Under the pieces are notes generated by a model, which was not told the DNA's origin, did no database searches, and was given only the letters and a program-made list of their open reading frames with translations. Made by a program: the position numbers and the translations under genes. A stretch of 64,000 bases of DNA from Cystobacter fuscus DSM 2262 (lineage in GTDB: Bacteria > Myxococcota > Myxococcia > Myxococcales > Myxococcaceae), in contig NZ_ANAH02000001.1 of NCBI RefSeq assembly GCF_000335475.2, positions 186,001 to 250,000 on the forward strand, read 5' to 3'. Positions 1 to 8,985 of the stretch are shown in pieces (positions within the stretch are counted from its first letter, which is position 1; every line of letters begins with the position of its first letter).

Positions 1-275
1 AACCCGGTGCCCCGCAGCCCGACTACCGCCTGGTGCTCACCCCCACCGCCGAGGGCAAGGCGTTCCACCTGGAGCTGGACCTGGCCCTGCCGGAGCTCAA
101 GGGCCACTCGGAGCTGTCGCTGCTGCACGGCCAGGAGCGCCGGGTGCAGCTCGGCCGCTCGCCGGGCGACCTGGAAGTGTCGCTGCTCCTCATGAAGGTG
201 GACTCGCCCGAGTTCCGGGCCCTGATGGACCTGACGCGGGACGCCGAGGCGTCCGACTCCGGCCTCACCATCTGA
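1..275 (+). CDS. 3' end of an unidentified gene (5' end outside window)
   Basis: An open frame is already running at base 3 and stops with TGA at 273-275, giving about 90 C-terminal residues. The segment is rich in Leu and charged residues with no membrane segment or recognisable motif; the stretch around LLHGQERRVQLGRSPGDLEV could be a beta-rich domain. I do not recognise the family. Codon use is typical of the window (G/C in third positions), which supports it being coding. It converges on proB and ends just before a hairpin that may serve both genes. A GTG at 33 lies inside this frame, but the frame is open further upstream, so it is probably not the real start. Confidence 0.6.
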   Translation, partial: PGAPQPDYRLVLTPTAEGKAFHLELDLALPELKGHSELSLLHGQERRVQLGRSPGDLEVSLLLMKVDSPEFRALMDLTRDAEASDSGLTI

Positions 276-276
276 T

Positions 277-304
277 CGCCCGCCGGGCGCGCCGTCGGCG
301 GGCG
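277..304. terminator. hairpin between converging genes, likely bidirectional terminator
   Basis: A perfect 8-bp inverted repeat (277-284 with 297-304, CGCCCGCC/GGCGGGCG, 12-nt loop) fills the gap between the TGA of the first gene (275) and the proB stop (310). No T-run follows on either strand. Its function as a terminator is inferred from position and GC-rich stem. Confidence 0.4.
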
Positions 305-309
305 GCGCC

Positions 310-1437
310 TCAGAGGACGGCCAGGTCGTCGCGGTGCACGGCCTCGTCGAGGTAGCGGTAGCCGAGCACGGACTCGATATCGGAGCTCTTGAGCCCCGCG
401 ATACGCCGCAGCTCCCCGTCGTCGTAGGCGCTCAGGCCCCGGGCGAACACCTGCCCCTGGGCGTCCACGAGATCCACCGGGTCTCCCCGGCCGAAGTCCC
501 CCTCCACCGAGCGGATGCCCGAGGGCAGCAGGCTGCGCTTGCCCGCGGTGACGGCCTCGCGCGCCCCGGCGTCCACGAGCAGCCGGCCCTTGGGCTTGAG
601 GGCATGGGCGATCCACGCGGTGCGCGCGCTGCGCCGGCTGCCGGAGCTCTCGAAGAGGGTGCCCACGGGCTCGCCCGACAGCACCGAGCGCAGGCGGCCC
701 GGCACGGCTCCCGAGGTAATGACGCAGCGCACGCCCGATTCGGCGGCGCGCGCGGCGGCGCGGACCTTGGTGGTCATGCCGCCGGTGCCCACCTGGCTGC
801 CCGAGCCCCCCGCGAGCGCGAGCAACTCGGGCGTGACGGCATCCACCTGGGGAAGCATCCGGGCGTCGGGGTTCTTGCGAGGGTCCGCGGTGAAGAGCCC
901 CTCCACATCGGACAGGATGATGAGGGCGTCGGCCTCCACGCCGCCCGCGACCAGGCCCGCCAGCGTGTCGTTGTCGCCGAACTTGAGCTCGTCCACGGAC
1001 ACCGTGTCGTTCTCGTTGATGATGGGCACCACCTGGGCCTCCAGGAGGTGCTCCAGCGCGTGCTTCACGTTGAGGTAGCGCCGCCGGTCCTGCACGTCCC
1101 CATGGGTGAGGAGCAGTTGCGCCACGCGGCGGTTGGCCCGGTCGAATGCCTCCTCGTAGGCCCGCATGAGGCGGCTCTGACCGACCGCCGCGCAGGCCTG
1201 CTTGCCGGGAATATCCTTGGGACGCGCGGGCAGCCCCAGCCGCTCCACGCCCAGGGCGATGGCGCCGCTGGACACCACCACCAGCTCCCGGCCCTGGGCC
1301 GCCCAGAGCAGATCCTCGCTCAGCGCGTCGAAGTGGGCCCGGTTGAAGCGCCCCGTCGCATGGGTGAGGGCATTGGTGCCGATCTTCACCACCACGCGCC
1401 GCGCGGCGCGCACCGCGTCTCGTCCGGAAAGGTTCAC
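310..1437 (-). CDS. proB: glutamate 5-kinase (ProB) with C-terminal PUA domain
   Basis: ProB phosphorylates L-glutamate with ATP, the first step of proline synthesis in the cytoplasm. The 375-residue protein has the usual length of the two-domain enzyme. The amino-acid kinase domain carries VVVKIGTNAL near residues 15-24, SSGAIALGVERLGL near 56-69, NENDTVS near 141-147 followed by FGDNDTLA, and GTGGMTTK near 217-224. A PUA domain occupies about residues 284-360. The start is a GTG; no ATG fits better. Its partner proA is not in the window, so here it stands alone, diverging from hflX. Identification is secure. Confidence 0.96.
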   Translation of the reverse strand: MNLSGRDAVRAARRVVVKIGTNALTHATGRFNRAHFDALSEDLLWAAQGRELVVVSSGAIALGVERLGLPARPKDIPGKQACAAVGQSRLMRAYEEAFDRANRRVAQLLLTHGDVQDRRRYLNVKHALEHLLEAQVVPIINENDTVSVDELKFGDNDTLAGLVAGGVEADALIILSDVEGLFTADPRKNPDARMLPQVDAVTPELLALAGGSGSQVGTGGMTTKVRAAARAAESGVRCVITSGAVPGRLRSVLSGEPVGTLFESSGSRRSARTAWIAHALKPKGRLLVDAGAREAVTAGKRSLLPSGIRSVEGDFGRGDPVDLVDAQGQVFARGLSAYDDGELRRIAGLKSSDIESVLGYRYLDEAVHRDDLAVL

Positions 1438-1605
1438 GGGTGCAGGGTACGACGGAAGTTCGTGTCAGGGATGTGTGTTGTCACAGGTCGGCGATTTGGG
1501 CACCCCGGGGGATGAAACCTGCCGGTCAGACCCTTATGCTTGGTTCACCTCAGTTCCGACGGCGAGGCGCGGGCGCCCTTCCCCCCGCGCGGGAGAAGGA
1601 CACTT

Positions 1606-3258
1606 TTGAAGGAAATCTACGGCAACACCCTGGGCCTCAAGGCGAGCGAGCAGAGCCGGCTGCGCAACACCTATCGGCGCCGCGTGTCGCCCCATGAGAT
1701 CGTCTCCCCCGAGCTGGCCCGTCACCTCACCGAGCTGTCGAGGGAGACCAATCGTCAGGTGGGCGTGCTCCTCAACCGCAAGGGGGAAATCGAACACGTG
1801 GTGGTGGGCAACGCCCACAAGCTGGAACTGCCGGACATCGGCCGTGCCCGCGCCGGACAGGTGCGTCTGCGTGGCCTGCGCCTCGTGCACACCCACCTCA
1901 AGAGCGAGCCGCTCACCAAGGACGACCTGACGGACCTCGCGCTCTTGCGCCTGGACATGGTGGCCGCCATCGGCGTGGGCCACGATGGTCTGCCCGGCGT
2001 GCTGCACTACGCCCACCTGGTGCCCGAGAACGGCACGGGTGAGTTCTGGAGCGTCTCCACCCTGCCGGATGTCCACGACGGCCAGCCCGACGTGCTCGAC
2101 ACCCTGGAGGCCCTGGAGGAGGAGCTCAGCCGCAAGGCCGCCGCGCGCGCCGTGTCCGGTCGCGACAAGGCCCTGCTCGTGGCGGTGTGCCTGGATGGCA
2201 ACCGCGCCGCCGCCGAGGCCAGCCTCTCCGAGCTCAAGGAGCTGGCGCGCACCGCCGGCGTCGAGGTGCTCGACAGCGTGCTGCAGATGCGCCGCGAGGC
2301 CGATCCGCGCTACCTCATCGGCCGCGGCAAGCTCGAGGAGCTCAACCTGCGCTCCATGCAGGCCATGGCCGACGTGCTCATCTTCGACAAGGACCTCACC
2401 CCCTCGCAGGGGCGCCACATCAGCGAGGCCACCAGCCTCAAGGTCATCGACCGCAGCCAGCTCATCCTCGACATCTTCGCCCAACGGGCGCAGAGCGCCG
2501 AGGGTAAGCTCCAGGTGGAACTCGCCCAGCTCAAGTACCGCCTGCCCCGGCTCGTGCAGAGCGACACCTCGCTCAGCCGGCTCGCCGGTGGTATCGGTGG
2601 ACGCGGCCCGGGTGAAACGAAGCTCGAGATCGATCGCCGCCGCGCGCGCGATCGCATCAACCACCTGGAGAAGCGCATCGACACGCTCTCGCGCGAGCGC
2701 GAGGTGCGGCGGGCCCAGCGCAACCGGCGCGACCTGCCCATCATCTCCATCGTGGGCTACACCAACGCGGGCAAGTCCACGCTGCTCAACGCCATCACCG
2801 GCTCGGAAGTGCTCGCGGAGAACAAGCTGTTCGCCACGTTGGATCCCACCAGCCGCCGGCTGCGCTTCCCCCAGGAGCGCGAGGTCATCATCACCGACAC
2901 GGTGGGTTTCATCCGCGACCTGCCCAAGGATCTCGTCGCCGCCTTCCGCGCCACGCTGGAGGAGTTGTACGACGCGGACCTCCTGCTGCACGTGGTGGAC
3001 GCCAACGATCCCTCGCGCGACGAGCAGGTGGAGGCGGTGGAGAACATCCTCGACTCGCTCGATCTGATGCAGAAGCCCCGCCTCATGGTGTGGAACAAGG
3101 CGGAGCTGCTGGGGCCCGACGACGTGGAGGCCCTGCTGCGCTCGCGCGGAGGCGTGGCCATCAGCGCCGCGCGCCGCGAGGGCCTGGCCTCGCTGCTGGC
3201 CAAGGCGGACACCACCCTCTTCGCCGAGGGCGCCTCGCAGAGCCTGGGTGTGATGTAG
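1606..3258 (+). CDS. hflX: ribosome-associated GTPase HflX
   Basis: HflX binds the large ribosomal subunit and uses GTP to split or rescue stalled ribosomes. The G domain shows G1 GYTNAGKST at about residues 384-392, G3 DTVGF near 431 and G4 NKAE near 497, preceded by the HflX hallmark [18 protein letters not shown]. The N-terminal HflX domain is longer than in Escherichia coli, giving about 550 residues, and includes an extra region (roughly 1-170) with [22 protein letters not shown] that I associate with deltaproteobacterial HflX. I chose the TTG at 1606 because GAGAAGGA lies 7 bases upstream and the protein then opens [12 protein letters not shown]-like; a longer frame from 1540 has no ribosome site. 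It diverges from proB across about 170 bases. Confidence 0.93.
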   Translation: MKEIYGNTLGLKASEQSRLRNTYRRRVSPHEIVSPELARHLTELSRETNRQVGVLLNRKGEIEHVVVGNAHKLELPDIGRARAGQVRLRGLRLVHTHLKSEPLTKDDLTDLALLRLDMVAAIGVGHDGLPGVLHYAHLVPENGTGEFWSVSTLPDVHDGQPDVLDTLEALEEELSRKAAARAVSGRDKALLVAVCLDGNRAAAEASLSELKELARTAGVEVLDSVLQMRREADPRYLIGRGKLEELNLRSMQAMADVLIFDKDLTPSQGRHISEATSLKVIDRSQLILDIFAQRAQSAEGKLQVELAQLKYRLPRLVQSDTSLSRLAGGIGGRGPGETKLEIDRRRARDRINHLEKRIDTLSREREVRRAQRNRRDLPIISIVGYTNAGKSTLLNAITGSEVLAENKLFATLDPTSRRLRFPQEREVIITDTVGFIRDLPKDLVAAFRATLEELYDADLLLHVVDANDPSRDEQVEAVENILDSLDLMQKPRLMVWNKAELLGPDDVEALLRSRGGVAISAARREGLASLLAKADTTLFAEGASQSLGVM

Positions 3259-3316
3259 GCCAGAGACGGGCGGCGAGGTTGCGGGCGGCCCCGGGTGCCT
3301 CTACAGTCCCGGGGCC

Positions 3317-3751
3317 GTGTCCCTTCCCTCCGCCCTCATCCTCCTGGCAGAAATCCAGATTCCGGGCCTCGAGCCGCGCCCGGACGGGCCCGCCTCGTCG
3401 GTGGACCCGAACTATTTCGAGCTGCTCGAGCGCAACAGCCACATCATCTATCCCGCCCTGGCCATCCTCGTGCTGGGACTGGTGTCGCTGGCCATCCTCC
3501 AGGCCTCCCGGGCCCAGGAGATGGATGGCGCCGTGAAGGCCGAGTTCAAGAAGCTCATCATCGAGGAGCTGCGCCGCTTCCCCGCCGGCCTGGAGACCCC
3601 CTTGCTGGCGGAATCCACGGGGCTGGAGCGCGGCAAGCTCGTGCGGCTGCTCAGCCAGATGGAGCAGGAAGGTCTGCTCCTGTCGCATCACACCACCAAG
3701 AACCAGACGGTGTGGTGCGTGAAGGGCGTGGGCGGCAGGAAGCGCTACTGA
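3317..3751 (+). CDS. small membrane protein with C-terminal winged-helix-like domain
   Basis: This 144-residue protein has a hydrophobic helix at about residues 44-62 (YPALAILVLGLVSLAIL) and a cytoplasmic tail of about 80 residues. The tail, with ETPLLAESTGLERGKLVRLLSQMEQEGLL followed by a TVWCVKG strand, has the helix-turn-helix-wing pattern of MarR/ArsR-like folds. That fold is inferred from pattern only. It starts with GTG 58 bases after hflX and may be co-transcribed with it. Its stop overlaps the end of the converging LysR gene by 7 bases. Function is unknown; a membrane-tethered DNA-binding or protein-interaction role is possible. Confidence 0.75.
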   Translation: MSLPSALILLAEIQIPGLEPRPDGPASSVDPNYFELLERNSHIIYPALAILVLGLVSLAILQASRAQEMDGAVKAEFKKLIIEELRRFPAGLETPLLAESTGLERGKLVRLLSQMEQEGLLLSHHTTKNQTVWCVKGVGGRKRY

Positions 3752-4707
3752 GTCCTCGCGCGCGAGGACCTCTTCCCTCCTCCCCGGCCTCCTCGACTCG
3801 CCTGCTCCTGGACCTGGGCCGCGATGCAGTCGCGGAACCAGCGCTGCGCGGGATGCGCATCATTGCGCCGGTGCCAGGACAGCACGAAGGCCGCGGGGGC
3901 CAGCGCTATCGGCGGCGGCAGGACGCGAAGCGCGTCCCCCATCCCCGAGGACTCGATCACTCCCTCCATCAACGTCGCGATCATGTCCGACGAGGCCACG
4001 AGCTTTGGCGCCGCGTACATCTGCGGGAGCGTCAGCCCGAGCCGGCGCTTCAGGCCACGCTTCGCGAGTTCCACGTCCACGTGGCCGAAGCGATCGTTCT
4101 CGGGCGACACCAGCAGGTGCGACAGCGCGAGGAAGCGGTCGAGGTCGAGCGGTTCGCGGCCCGCCGGATGATCCTTTCGCAGGACGCAGACGAAACGCTC
4201 CTCGAACAAGGGACGCGTGAGAATCCGGTCGGTCGATGCCGGCGGCACCCCGATGGCCACGTCGGCCTCGCCGGCATCCAACATGCCGATCGCCTCGTCC
4301 CGTGCCGTGAAGCCGCGCACGTGCAGCGTGACGTGGGGTGCCACCGCGCGCAAGGCCGACACCAAGCGCGGGAGCAGGACGAACGCGGGATGCTCCTGCA
4401 GGCCGATCGTGAACGTCCCCGTCGACGAGGCCGGCTCGAACACCTGGGTGAACTCCAACGTGCGCTGGATTTGAGCCAGGGCACGCGAGAGGGGCTCGGC
4501 CAGCTCGAGCGCCCGGGGCGTCGGCTGCAACCCGCTCGGGCCACGCACGAAGAGTTCGTCGCGCAAGAGCGCGCGCAGCCGTGACAAGGCGGCGCTCATC
4601 GCCGGCTGGGTCCTTCCAATCCGCGTCCCGGCCCGGGTGACGCTGCGCTCGGCCATGAGCGCGTCGAAGGCGACGAGCAGGTTGAGATCGATGCCGTGCA
4701 AATCCAT
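3745..4707 (-). CDS. LysR-family transcriptional regulator
   Basis: The 320-residue protein has the LysR layout: an N-terminal helix-turn-helix (DLNLLVAFDALMAERSVTRA... then RTQPAMSAALSRLRALLRDELFVR, about residues 5-60) and a periplasmic-binding-like effector domain from about 88 onward. It is transcribed away from a SnoaL-like gene and an oxidoreductase gene, the classic arrangement for a LysR regulator that controls the divergent pair and itself. I use the ATG at 4707; an in-frame ATG at 4734 exists, but the palindrome at 4714-4732 would then be inside the coding region, so the shorter form is more likely. The effector is unknown. The C-terminus is Arg/Gly-rich and overlaps the converging gene by 7 bases. 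Confidence 0.9.
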   Translation of the reverse strand: MDLHGIDLNLLVAFDALMAERSVTRAGTRIGRTQPAMSAALSRLRALLRDELFVRGPSGLQPTPRALELAEPLSRALAQIQRTLEFTQVFEPASSTGTFTIGLQEHPAFVLLPRLVSALRAVAPHVTLHVRGFTARDEAIGMLDAGEADVAIGVPPASTDRILTRPLFEERFVCVLRKDHPAGREPLDLDRFLALSHLLVSPENDRFGHVDVELAKRGLKRRLGLTLPQMYAAPKLVASSDMIATLMEGVIESSGMGDALRVLPPPIALAPAAFVLSWHRRNDAHPAQRWFRDCIAAQVQEQASRGGRGGGKRSSRARTQ

Positions 4708-4713
4708 GCCGTG

Positions 4714-4732
4714 GATGATCACACATATCATC
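4714..4732. promoter_or_regulatory. LysR-type operator between divergent genes
   Basis: The sequence GATGAT-N7-ATCATC is a perfect dyad that contains a T-N11-A core (4716-4730, TGAT...ATCA), the canonical LysR box. It sits just upstream of the LysR start and about 90 bases from the divergent SnoaL start. A weak -35/-10 pair for the rightward operon may be TTCAAT (4740-4745) and TATCTT (4763-4768) with 17-bp spacing. Binding by the adjacent regulator is inferred. Confidence 0.6.
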
Positions 4733-4818
4733 AATCGATTTCAATAATGGCCTGCCCCCACCTATCTTGTCTTCGTCGGGCACGTCCCGAACCCAACCAC
4801 GAGGCAAGGACAATCATC

Positions 4819-5301
4819 ATGAAGAGAGAGAAAGACGTGGCGCCGCCGCAGGTGACCGGGCTGACAGCCACCGAGCAGCGCTCCATCGAGACACTCTACC
4901 GCGCGTTCAACGAGAAGAATCCGGACCTTCTCGATGAGGCCGTGACCACGGATTGGAAGGATATTCCGCTCGCGCCGGGCCAGGGCCCGGGACCCGATGG
5001 GCTCAAGCCCATCATCCGAGGCTTCATCGCGGCGTTTCCCGATCTCCAGATCACCCTCCAGGAAATCATTGGCGCACCGGGCCGGGCCGGCGTGCGCGCC
5101 CTCATCACCGGCACGCACCAGGGGGAATGGTTCGGCATCGCGCCCACCGGCAAGGCCATCCACGTCCCCCTCCACGAGTTCCACCACCTGGAGAACGGAC
5201 GAATCACCCACACCTGGCATCTCGAGGATTGGTTTGGAATGCTCAACCAGGTCGGAGCCTGGCCCGCCCATGCCATCCCCTCCTCGGAGGCCGCGTCATG
5301 A
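4819..5301 (+). CDS. SnoaL-like / ester-cyclase family protein
   Basis: A 160-residue protein of the NTF2-like fold. The pattern IETLYRAFNEKNPDLLDEAVTTDW near residues 24-47, GFIAAFPDLQITLQEI near 70-86, TGTHQGEWFGIAPTGKAI near 98-115 and HLENGRITHTWHLEDWFGML near 124-143 matches the SnoaL-like polyketide cyclase (ester cyclase) group. Members act as small cyclases, isomerases or hydrolases; the substrate cannot be told here. AAGGA lies 8 bases before the ATG at 4819. The stop overlaps the start of the next gene (ATGA), so the two are translationally coupled, and the divergent LysR gene probably controls them. Confidence 0.85.
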   Translation: MKREKDVAPPQVTGLTATEQRSIETLYRAFNEKNPDLLDEAVTTDWKDIPLAPGQGPGPDGLKPIIRGFIAAFPDLQITLQEIIGAPGRAGVRALITGTHQGEWFGIAPTGKAIHVPLHEFHHLENGRITHTWHLEDWFGMLNQVGAWPAHAIPSSEAAS

Positions 5302-6227
5302 AGGCCGCCCGCATTCATGGATATGGCGACCTCGGCAACGTGGTCATCGAGGACATCCCCACGCCGGAGTTCGGACCCGACGAGGTGTTGATCCGCGTCG
5401 AGGCGGCCAGCCTCAACCCGCTCGATGTCCTGCTCCTGGGGGGCAAGCGGCGCGAGGTCTTTCCCCTGTCCTTCCCCTACACGCTCGGCATCGACCTGGC
5501 CGGTACGGTCGAAGGCGCCGGTCCGCTCGCGGCGCGCTGGCGCAAGGGCGACCGGGTCATCGCGCGCCCGGATCCGGTGCGCGGGGGCGCCTTCGCTCGC
5601 TACGCCGTCGTTCCGGCGACACAGGTGGCCGCCGCTCCGGCCAACCTCTCCCTGGATGAAGCGGCCGGGCTGCCCACCGCGGCCGGTACCGCCTGGCAGG
5701 CCCTGTTCGAAGTCGCCCACCTGAAATGCGGTCAGACCGTGCTGATCCACGCGGGCGCGGGCGGCGTCGGCAGCTTCGCGGTGCAGCTCGCCAGGCTCGC
5801 GGGCGCCCGGACCCTCGCCACGGCGTCGGGCCCCAACGTGGAACTCGTGCGGCGGCTCGGCGCGGACCAGGTGATCGATTACCGGACGGAGGACTTCTCC
5901 GCGAAGCTGTCCGGCGTCGACGTCGTGCTCGACACGGTGGGCGGAGAGACGCAGCAGCGCTCCTTCCCCGTCCTCCGCGCGGGCGGCGTTCTCGTCAGCA
6001 TCACCACACCAGTGGATGAGGCGCTGGCGAAGGCGCACGCGGTGACGGCCGTCCGCATCGCCAACAAGACCGATGCCACGCGCCTCGGCCTGATCTCCGG
6101 ACTCTGCGATGCCGGCTCGCTCGAGGTCATCATCGACCGGAAACTCCCGCTCGCGGAGGTGGAGCTCGCGCTTCGCCATCAGGCCTCGGGCCGGGCGCGC
6201 GGAAAGATCATCCTCAAGCCAGACTGA
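5298..6227 (+). CDS. zinc-independent NADP-dependent quinone oxidoreductase (MDR family)
   Basis: A 309-residue medium-chain reductase of the quinone-oxidoreductase group. The N-terminal GroES-like half has EVLIRVEAASLNPLDVLL and YTLGIDLAGTVEGAG; the Rossmann half has the nucleotide-binding HAGAGGVGSFAVQLA at about residues 151-165 and VIDYRTEDF near 193. Zinc-binding cysteines of the alcohol dehydrogenases are absent. It probably reduces quinones or enones with NADPH. It overlaps the SnoaL-like gene by 4 bases. The pair together with a LysR regulator is often seen with responses to small toxic organic compounds, but no inducer can be named. Confidence 0.9.
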   Translation: MKAARIHGYGDLGNVVIEDIPTPEFGPDEVLIRVEAASLNPLDVLLLGGKRREVFPLSFPYTLGIDLAGTVEGAGPLAARWRKGDRVIARPDPVRGGAFARYAVVPATQVAAAPANLSLDEAAGLPTAAGTAWQALFEVAHLKCGQTVLIHAGAGGVGSFAVQLARLAGARTLATASGPNVELVRRLGADQVIDYRTEDFSAKLSGVDVVLDTVGGETQQRSFPVLRAGGVLVSITTPVDEALAKAHAVTAVRIANKTDATRLGLISGLCDAGSLEVIIDRKLPLAEVELALRHQASGRARGKIILKPD

Positions 6228-6249
6228 GGGCGAGAACCGAGACGCCTCG

Positions 6250-6936
6250 CTAGTCCTCGTCCGGTTCGGGAAGCGCCAGTTCCCGCAGCCCCGCCGCGTC
6301 GAGCCCCCAGTCCCGCTTCTCCGGGGGAATGGGGCCAATGGACTCCACGGAGAGCCGCGTCCACCACTCCGCGCCCCGCTGCTCCTCAATCCGCAGCGGG
6401 ACCGCGAACTCCCGCGACCAGCAGACCCGCGTGCCGGGCTGCCCGTCCGGCGTGAACAGGTACCACTCACACCGGGCACCACCCCACCGCGCCCCTGGGC
6501 CAGGCACACGTTGGAGCGTGTAGCGGGGACCCGGCAGGCTCAACAGGTGCGCCTGCGTCCACCAGGTGAACGTCGGCCCCAGACGCCCGGCCCGCTCCGC
6601 CGGCAACCGGCGCAGCGTCCCGGCTCGGCGATCCACCACCGTGAAGACATACGCGGGCGAGCCCGGACGGCCCTCGTCCTCGACCCGGAGCTCCAGGCCA
6701 TCCCCGTCCACGCGCTTGAGCCGCCGCTCCCCCTCACGCCACAACTCGAACGACCGCGCTGACCCCGAGCCCTCGTGGACCTTCGCCCGCAGGTACACGT
6801 CCGGCTTCGTGGCGGGTGCTCCAAACACGCGCTCCCAGGTCAAGGCCGCGGCGCTCGCGGGGGGAGCCGCGAGCGCCCCGGTCCCGCCCGGGCCAGACAG
6901 CAGGACAACCGCGAGCCCGAGCGCGGCCCCCCTCAC
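6250..6936 (-). CDS. secreted protein of unknown function
   Basis: A 228-residue protein with a signal peptide (hydrophobic residues about 4-22, cleavage probably near ALAAPP). The mature part alternates charged and hydrophobic residues (SFELWREGERRLKRVDGDGLELRVED) in the manner of LolA/LolB-like or DUF4412-like beta sheets that read lipoproteins; this is a pattern guess only. It overlaps the phosphodiesterase gene by 4 bases and is therefore co-translated with it. The role may be linked to that enzyme. Low-complexity proline and alanine follow the signal peptide. Confidence 0.75.
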   Translation of the reverse strand: MRGAALGLAVVLLSGPGGTGALAAPPASAAALTWERVFGAPATKPDVYLRAKVHEGSGSARSFELWREGERRLKRVDGDGLELRVEDEGRPGSPAYVFTVVDRRAGTLRRLPAERAGRLGPTFTWWTQAHLLSLPGPRYTLQRVPGPGARWGGARCEWYLFTPDGQPGTRVCWSREFAVPLRIEEQRGAEWWTRLSVESIGPIPPEKRDWGLDAAGLRELALPEPDED

Positions 6937-8957
6937 CGCCGCGTCACCCGGGCGAAGTCGAAGTAGGTGTACGTCTTGCCGTCGGCATCCGAGAGGCGCT
7001 TGAGGTGCAACGTGGCCGAGTACTCACCCGTGAGCGTGGTATCGAGCGCCGCCCCCGAGGGATCCGTCGGCAGTTGGAACGACAGCCCGCTCACGGGGGA
7101 CGTGTTCACCTCCACCGGGGTGCTCGTGTAGCGCGTCTCCGGCACCCCACCCGTGGCGAGCGCCTCGTACAGCACGCGGCCCTGGGCCGTGGGCAGCGGC
7201 AACCCGAGCAGATGGGCCACCGTGGGCGCCACGTCCACGTTGCCGCTCGGCAGATTGTCCGTGTAGCCCTGCTTGAAATCCGGCCCCGCCGCGACGAGCG
7301 TGTTGTGCACGTCCACCGGGCTGAAGCTGCCGTGCATGCCCCGGTACGGCACATACGAGTTGAACTCGATGCCCGGCTTGCCGCCCACCACCGCCGTGTC
7401 ATCCCAACTGAAGCTCACCGTCACGTCCGGACTGCGCCCGGAGGCATTCTGGATGTTCACGTCCGTGGCGGGGAACGTGCCGGGAATGCTCCCGTAGCGC
7501 GTGTCCACGAAGATGGCGCCGTACTCCTCGCGGCTCTGCAGGAAGGTCACCAGCCGGCGCACCAGCGCCGGGTCACGGCTCGGGATGTAGAACTGATCCG
7601 AGCCTCCCGGCGCGGCGATGATGATGGCGTCCTGTGGCAGCGTCGCCGGCACCGCGTAGGACGGCGTCGTGTACTTCGCGCCCGCCGTGCCGCACAGCGC
7701 TCCCGTCGTGTCCGTCTGGACCGGATACACGGGCGTGCCATCCGCGCGAATGCCGCTGAGCACCGGCGACAGGTCACACCCAGTCCCGTCATACGCGTGG
7801 AAGCCCGCGCGGGTCAGCAGATCCGCGCTGCGCACGTAGCCGGACACCGAGTAGCCGGCGTCGCTCACCCCGCCCACCTTGTTCTTGCCCGTCCCCGGAT
7901 CCGGCTCGACGCCCCGCAGGGGAAAGAGCGACAGCGGCCCCGACACCGTCGAGTGCGCGTGGTCCGAGGCGATGAGGATGTTCGTCGAGTCGAGCTGCTG
8001 CTGCGCCTGGAGCTGGGCGAGGATCCGGCCGAGGAACTCGTCCTGAGCGCGCAGGGCCAGCAGGGCGTTGGCCGAGCCCGGTCCATAGTCATGTTCCGTG
8101 GCGTCCACCGTGCGCAGCCAGATGAGCGACAGGTCCGGCGAGTGCACGGGCAGCACGTACTCCGTGAAGTACTTCGTCAGGTTCGTGTTCTGCGTGATGT
8201 TGCGGCCGCCGCCCTGATCGGATGGATCCGGCGTCTTGCCGTCGGAGAAGTACACGAACGCGCTCGCGCCCGTCGGCGTGCCGTTGTTCGTCGTCAGGGT
8301 GAGGCTTCCCGCCGGATACATGTTCGGCGTGCTCGCCGGCAGGGGGAAGCCGCGCTGCTGCAAGTCCTTCGCGGACTCGAGCGGCCAGACCGTGTTCTCG
8401 TCGATGATGAGCCCCTCGCGCGACGAGTCCTGGAGGTAGGCCGGTCCACTCTTGCCCACGCTCGCCGTCACCAGGCCCGCGGCCCGCGCCGCCGAGAAGA
8501 GCGTCTTCGCGTTGAGCAGGGGCTCGTGGAAGGTCTGGTCATAATAGGCGGCCAGGTTGTCCAGGAGCCTCCAGTCATCCACCGCGACGGGCCGGCGGAA
8601 GTTCGTCTCCACCCCGCTCGCGTTCTGCCCCGAGGCGCCCGGCGCATAGGCGAAGTTGCCATTGAAGCCCGTCGCCCCCGGAAAGGCGCCCGTCGCGAAC
8701 GTCGCGCCGTTGATCAACGTGAAGGTCGGATAGGTCGAGTGGTTGTCGCTGAACCACACGCCCCGCGTCCTCAACGCATGCACGTTCGGCGTGTCCTGGG
8801 GGTTGATGAAGTCCGGCCGCAGCCCGTCCCAGACGAAGACGATCATCCGGTGACGCGCGGCGGGAGCCGGCGGCGCGGGCGGCTCATGCCCCTTGCATCC
8901 CCCCGTGATGGCCCCCGCCACCGTCGTGAGCACGAGGACTCCCTTCCACCCCTTCAT
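6933..8957 (-). CDS. alkaline-phosphatase-superfamily lipoprotein (nucleotide pyrophosphatase/phosphodiesterase type)
   Basis: The 674-residue protein begins with a lipoprotein signal (MKGWKGVLVLTTVAGAITGGC, lipid-anchored Cys at 21). It belongs to the type I phosphodiesterase/nucleotide pyrophosphatase branch. VFVWDGLRPDF (41-50) supplies the first metal Asp, and YPTFTLINGATFATG near 76-90 the presumed Thr nucleophile (Thr80). IASDHAHS and MHGSF farther on supply further Asp/His metal ligands. It would hydrolyse phosphodiester or pyrophosphate bonds on the periplasmic or outer surface; substrate unknown. I chose the ATG at 8957 as start because the signal peptide begins there; an in-frame ATG at 8975 adds six residues. 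It lies 28 bases after gpsA on the same strand. Confidence 0.88.
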   Translation of the reverse strand: MKGWKGVLVLTTVAGAITGGCKGHEPPAPPAPAARHRMIVFVWDGLRPDFINPQDTPNVHALRTRGVWFSDNHSTYPTFTLINGATFATGAFPGATGFNGNFAYAPGASGQNASGVETNFRRPVAVDDWRLLDNLAAYYDQTFHEPLLNAKTLFSAARAAGLVTASVGKSGPAYLQDSSREGLIIDENTVWPLESAKDLQQRGFPLPASTPNMYPAGSLTLTTNNGTPTGASAFVYFSDGKTPDPSDQGGGRNITQNTNLTKYFTEYVLPVHSPDLSLIWLRTVDATEHDYGPGSANALLALRAQDEFLGRILAQLQAQQQLDSTNILIASDHAHSTVSGPLSLFPLRGVEPDPGTGKNKVGGVSDAGYSVSGYVRSADLLTRAGFHAYDGTGCDLSPVLSGIRADGTPVYPVQTDTTGALCGTAGAKYTTPSYAVPATLPQDAIIIAAPGGSDQFYIPSRDPALVRRLVTFLQSREEYGAIFVDTRYGSIPGTFPATDVNIQNASGRSPDVTVSFSWDDTAVVGGKPGIEFNSYVPYRGMHGSFSPVDVHNTLVAAGPDFKQGYTDNLPSGNVDVAPTVAHLLGLPLPTAQGRVLYEALATGGVPETRYTSTPVEVNTSPVSGLSFQLPTDPSGAALDTTLTGEYSATLHLKRLSDADGKTYTYFDFARVTRR

Positions 8958-8985
8958 CCCATCGCGTCGGTGCATGTCAGCCCCC

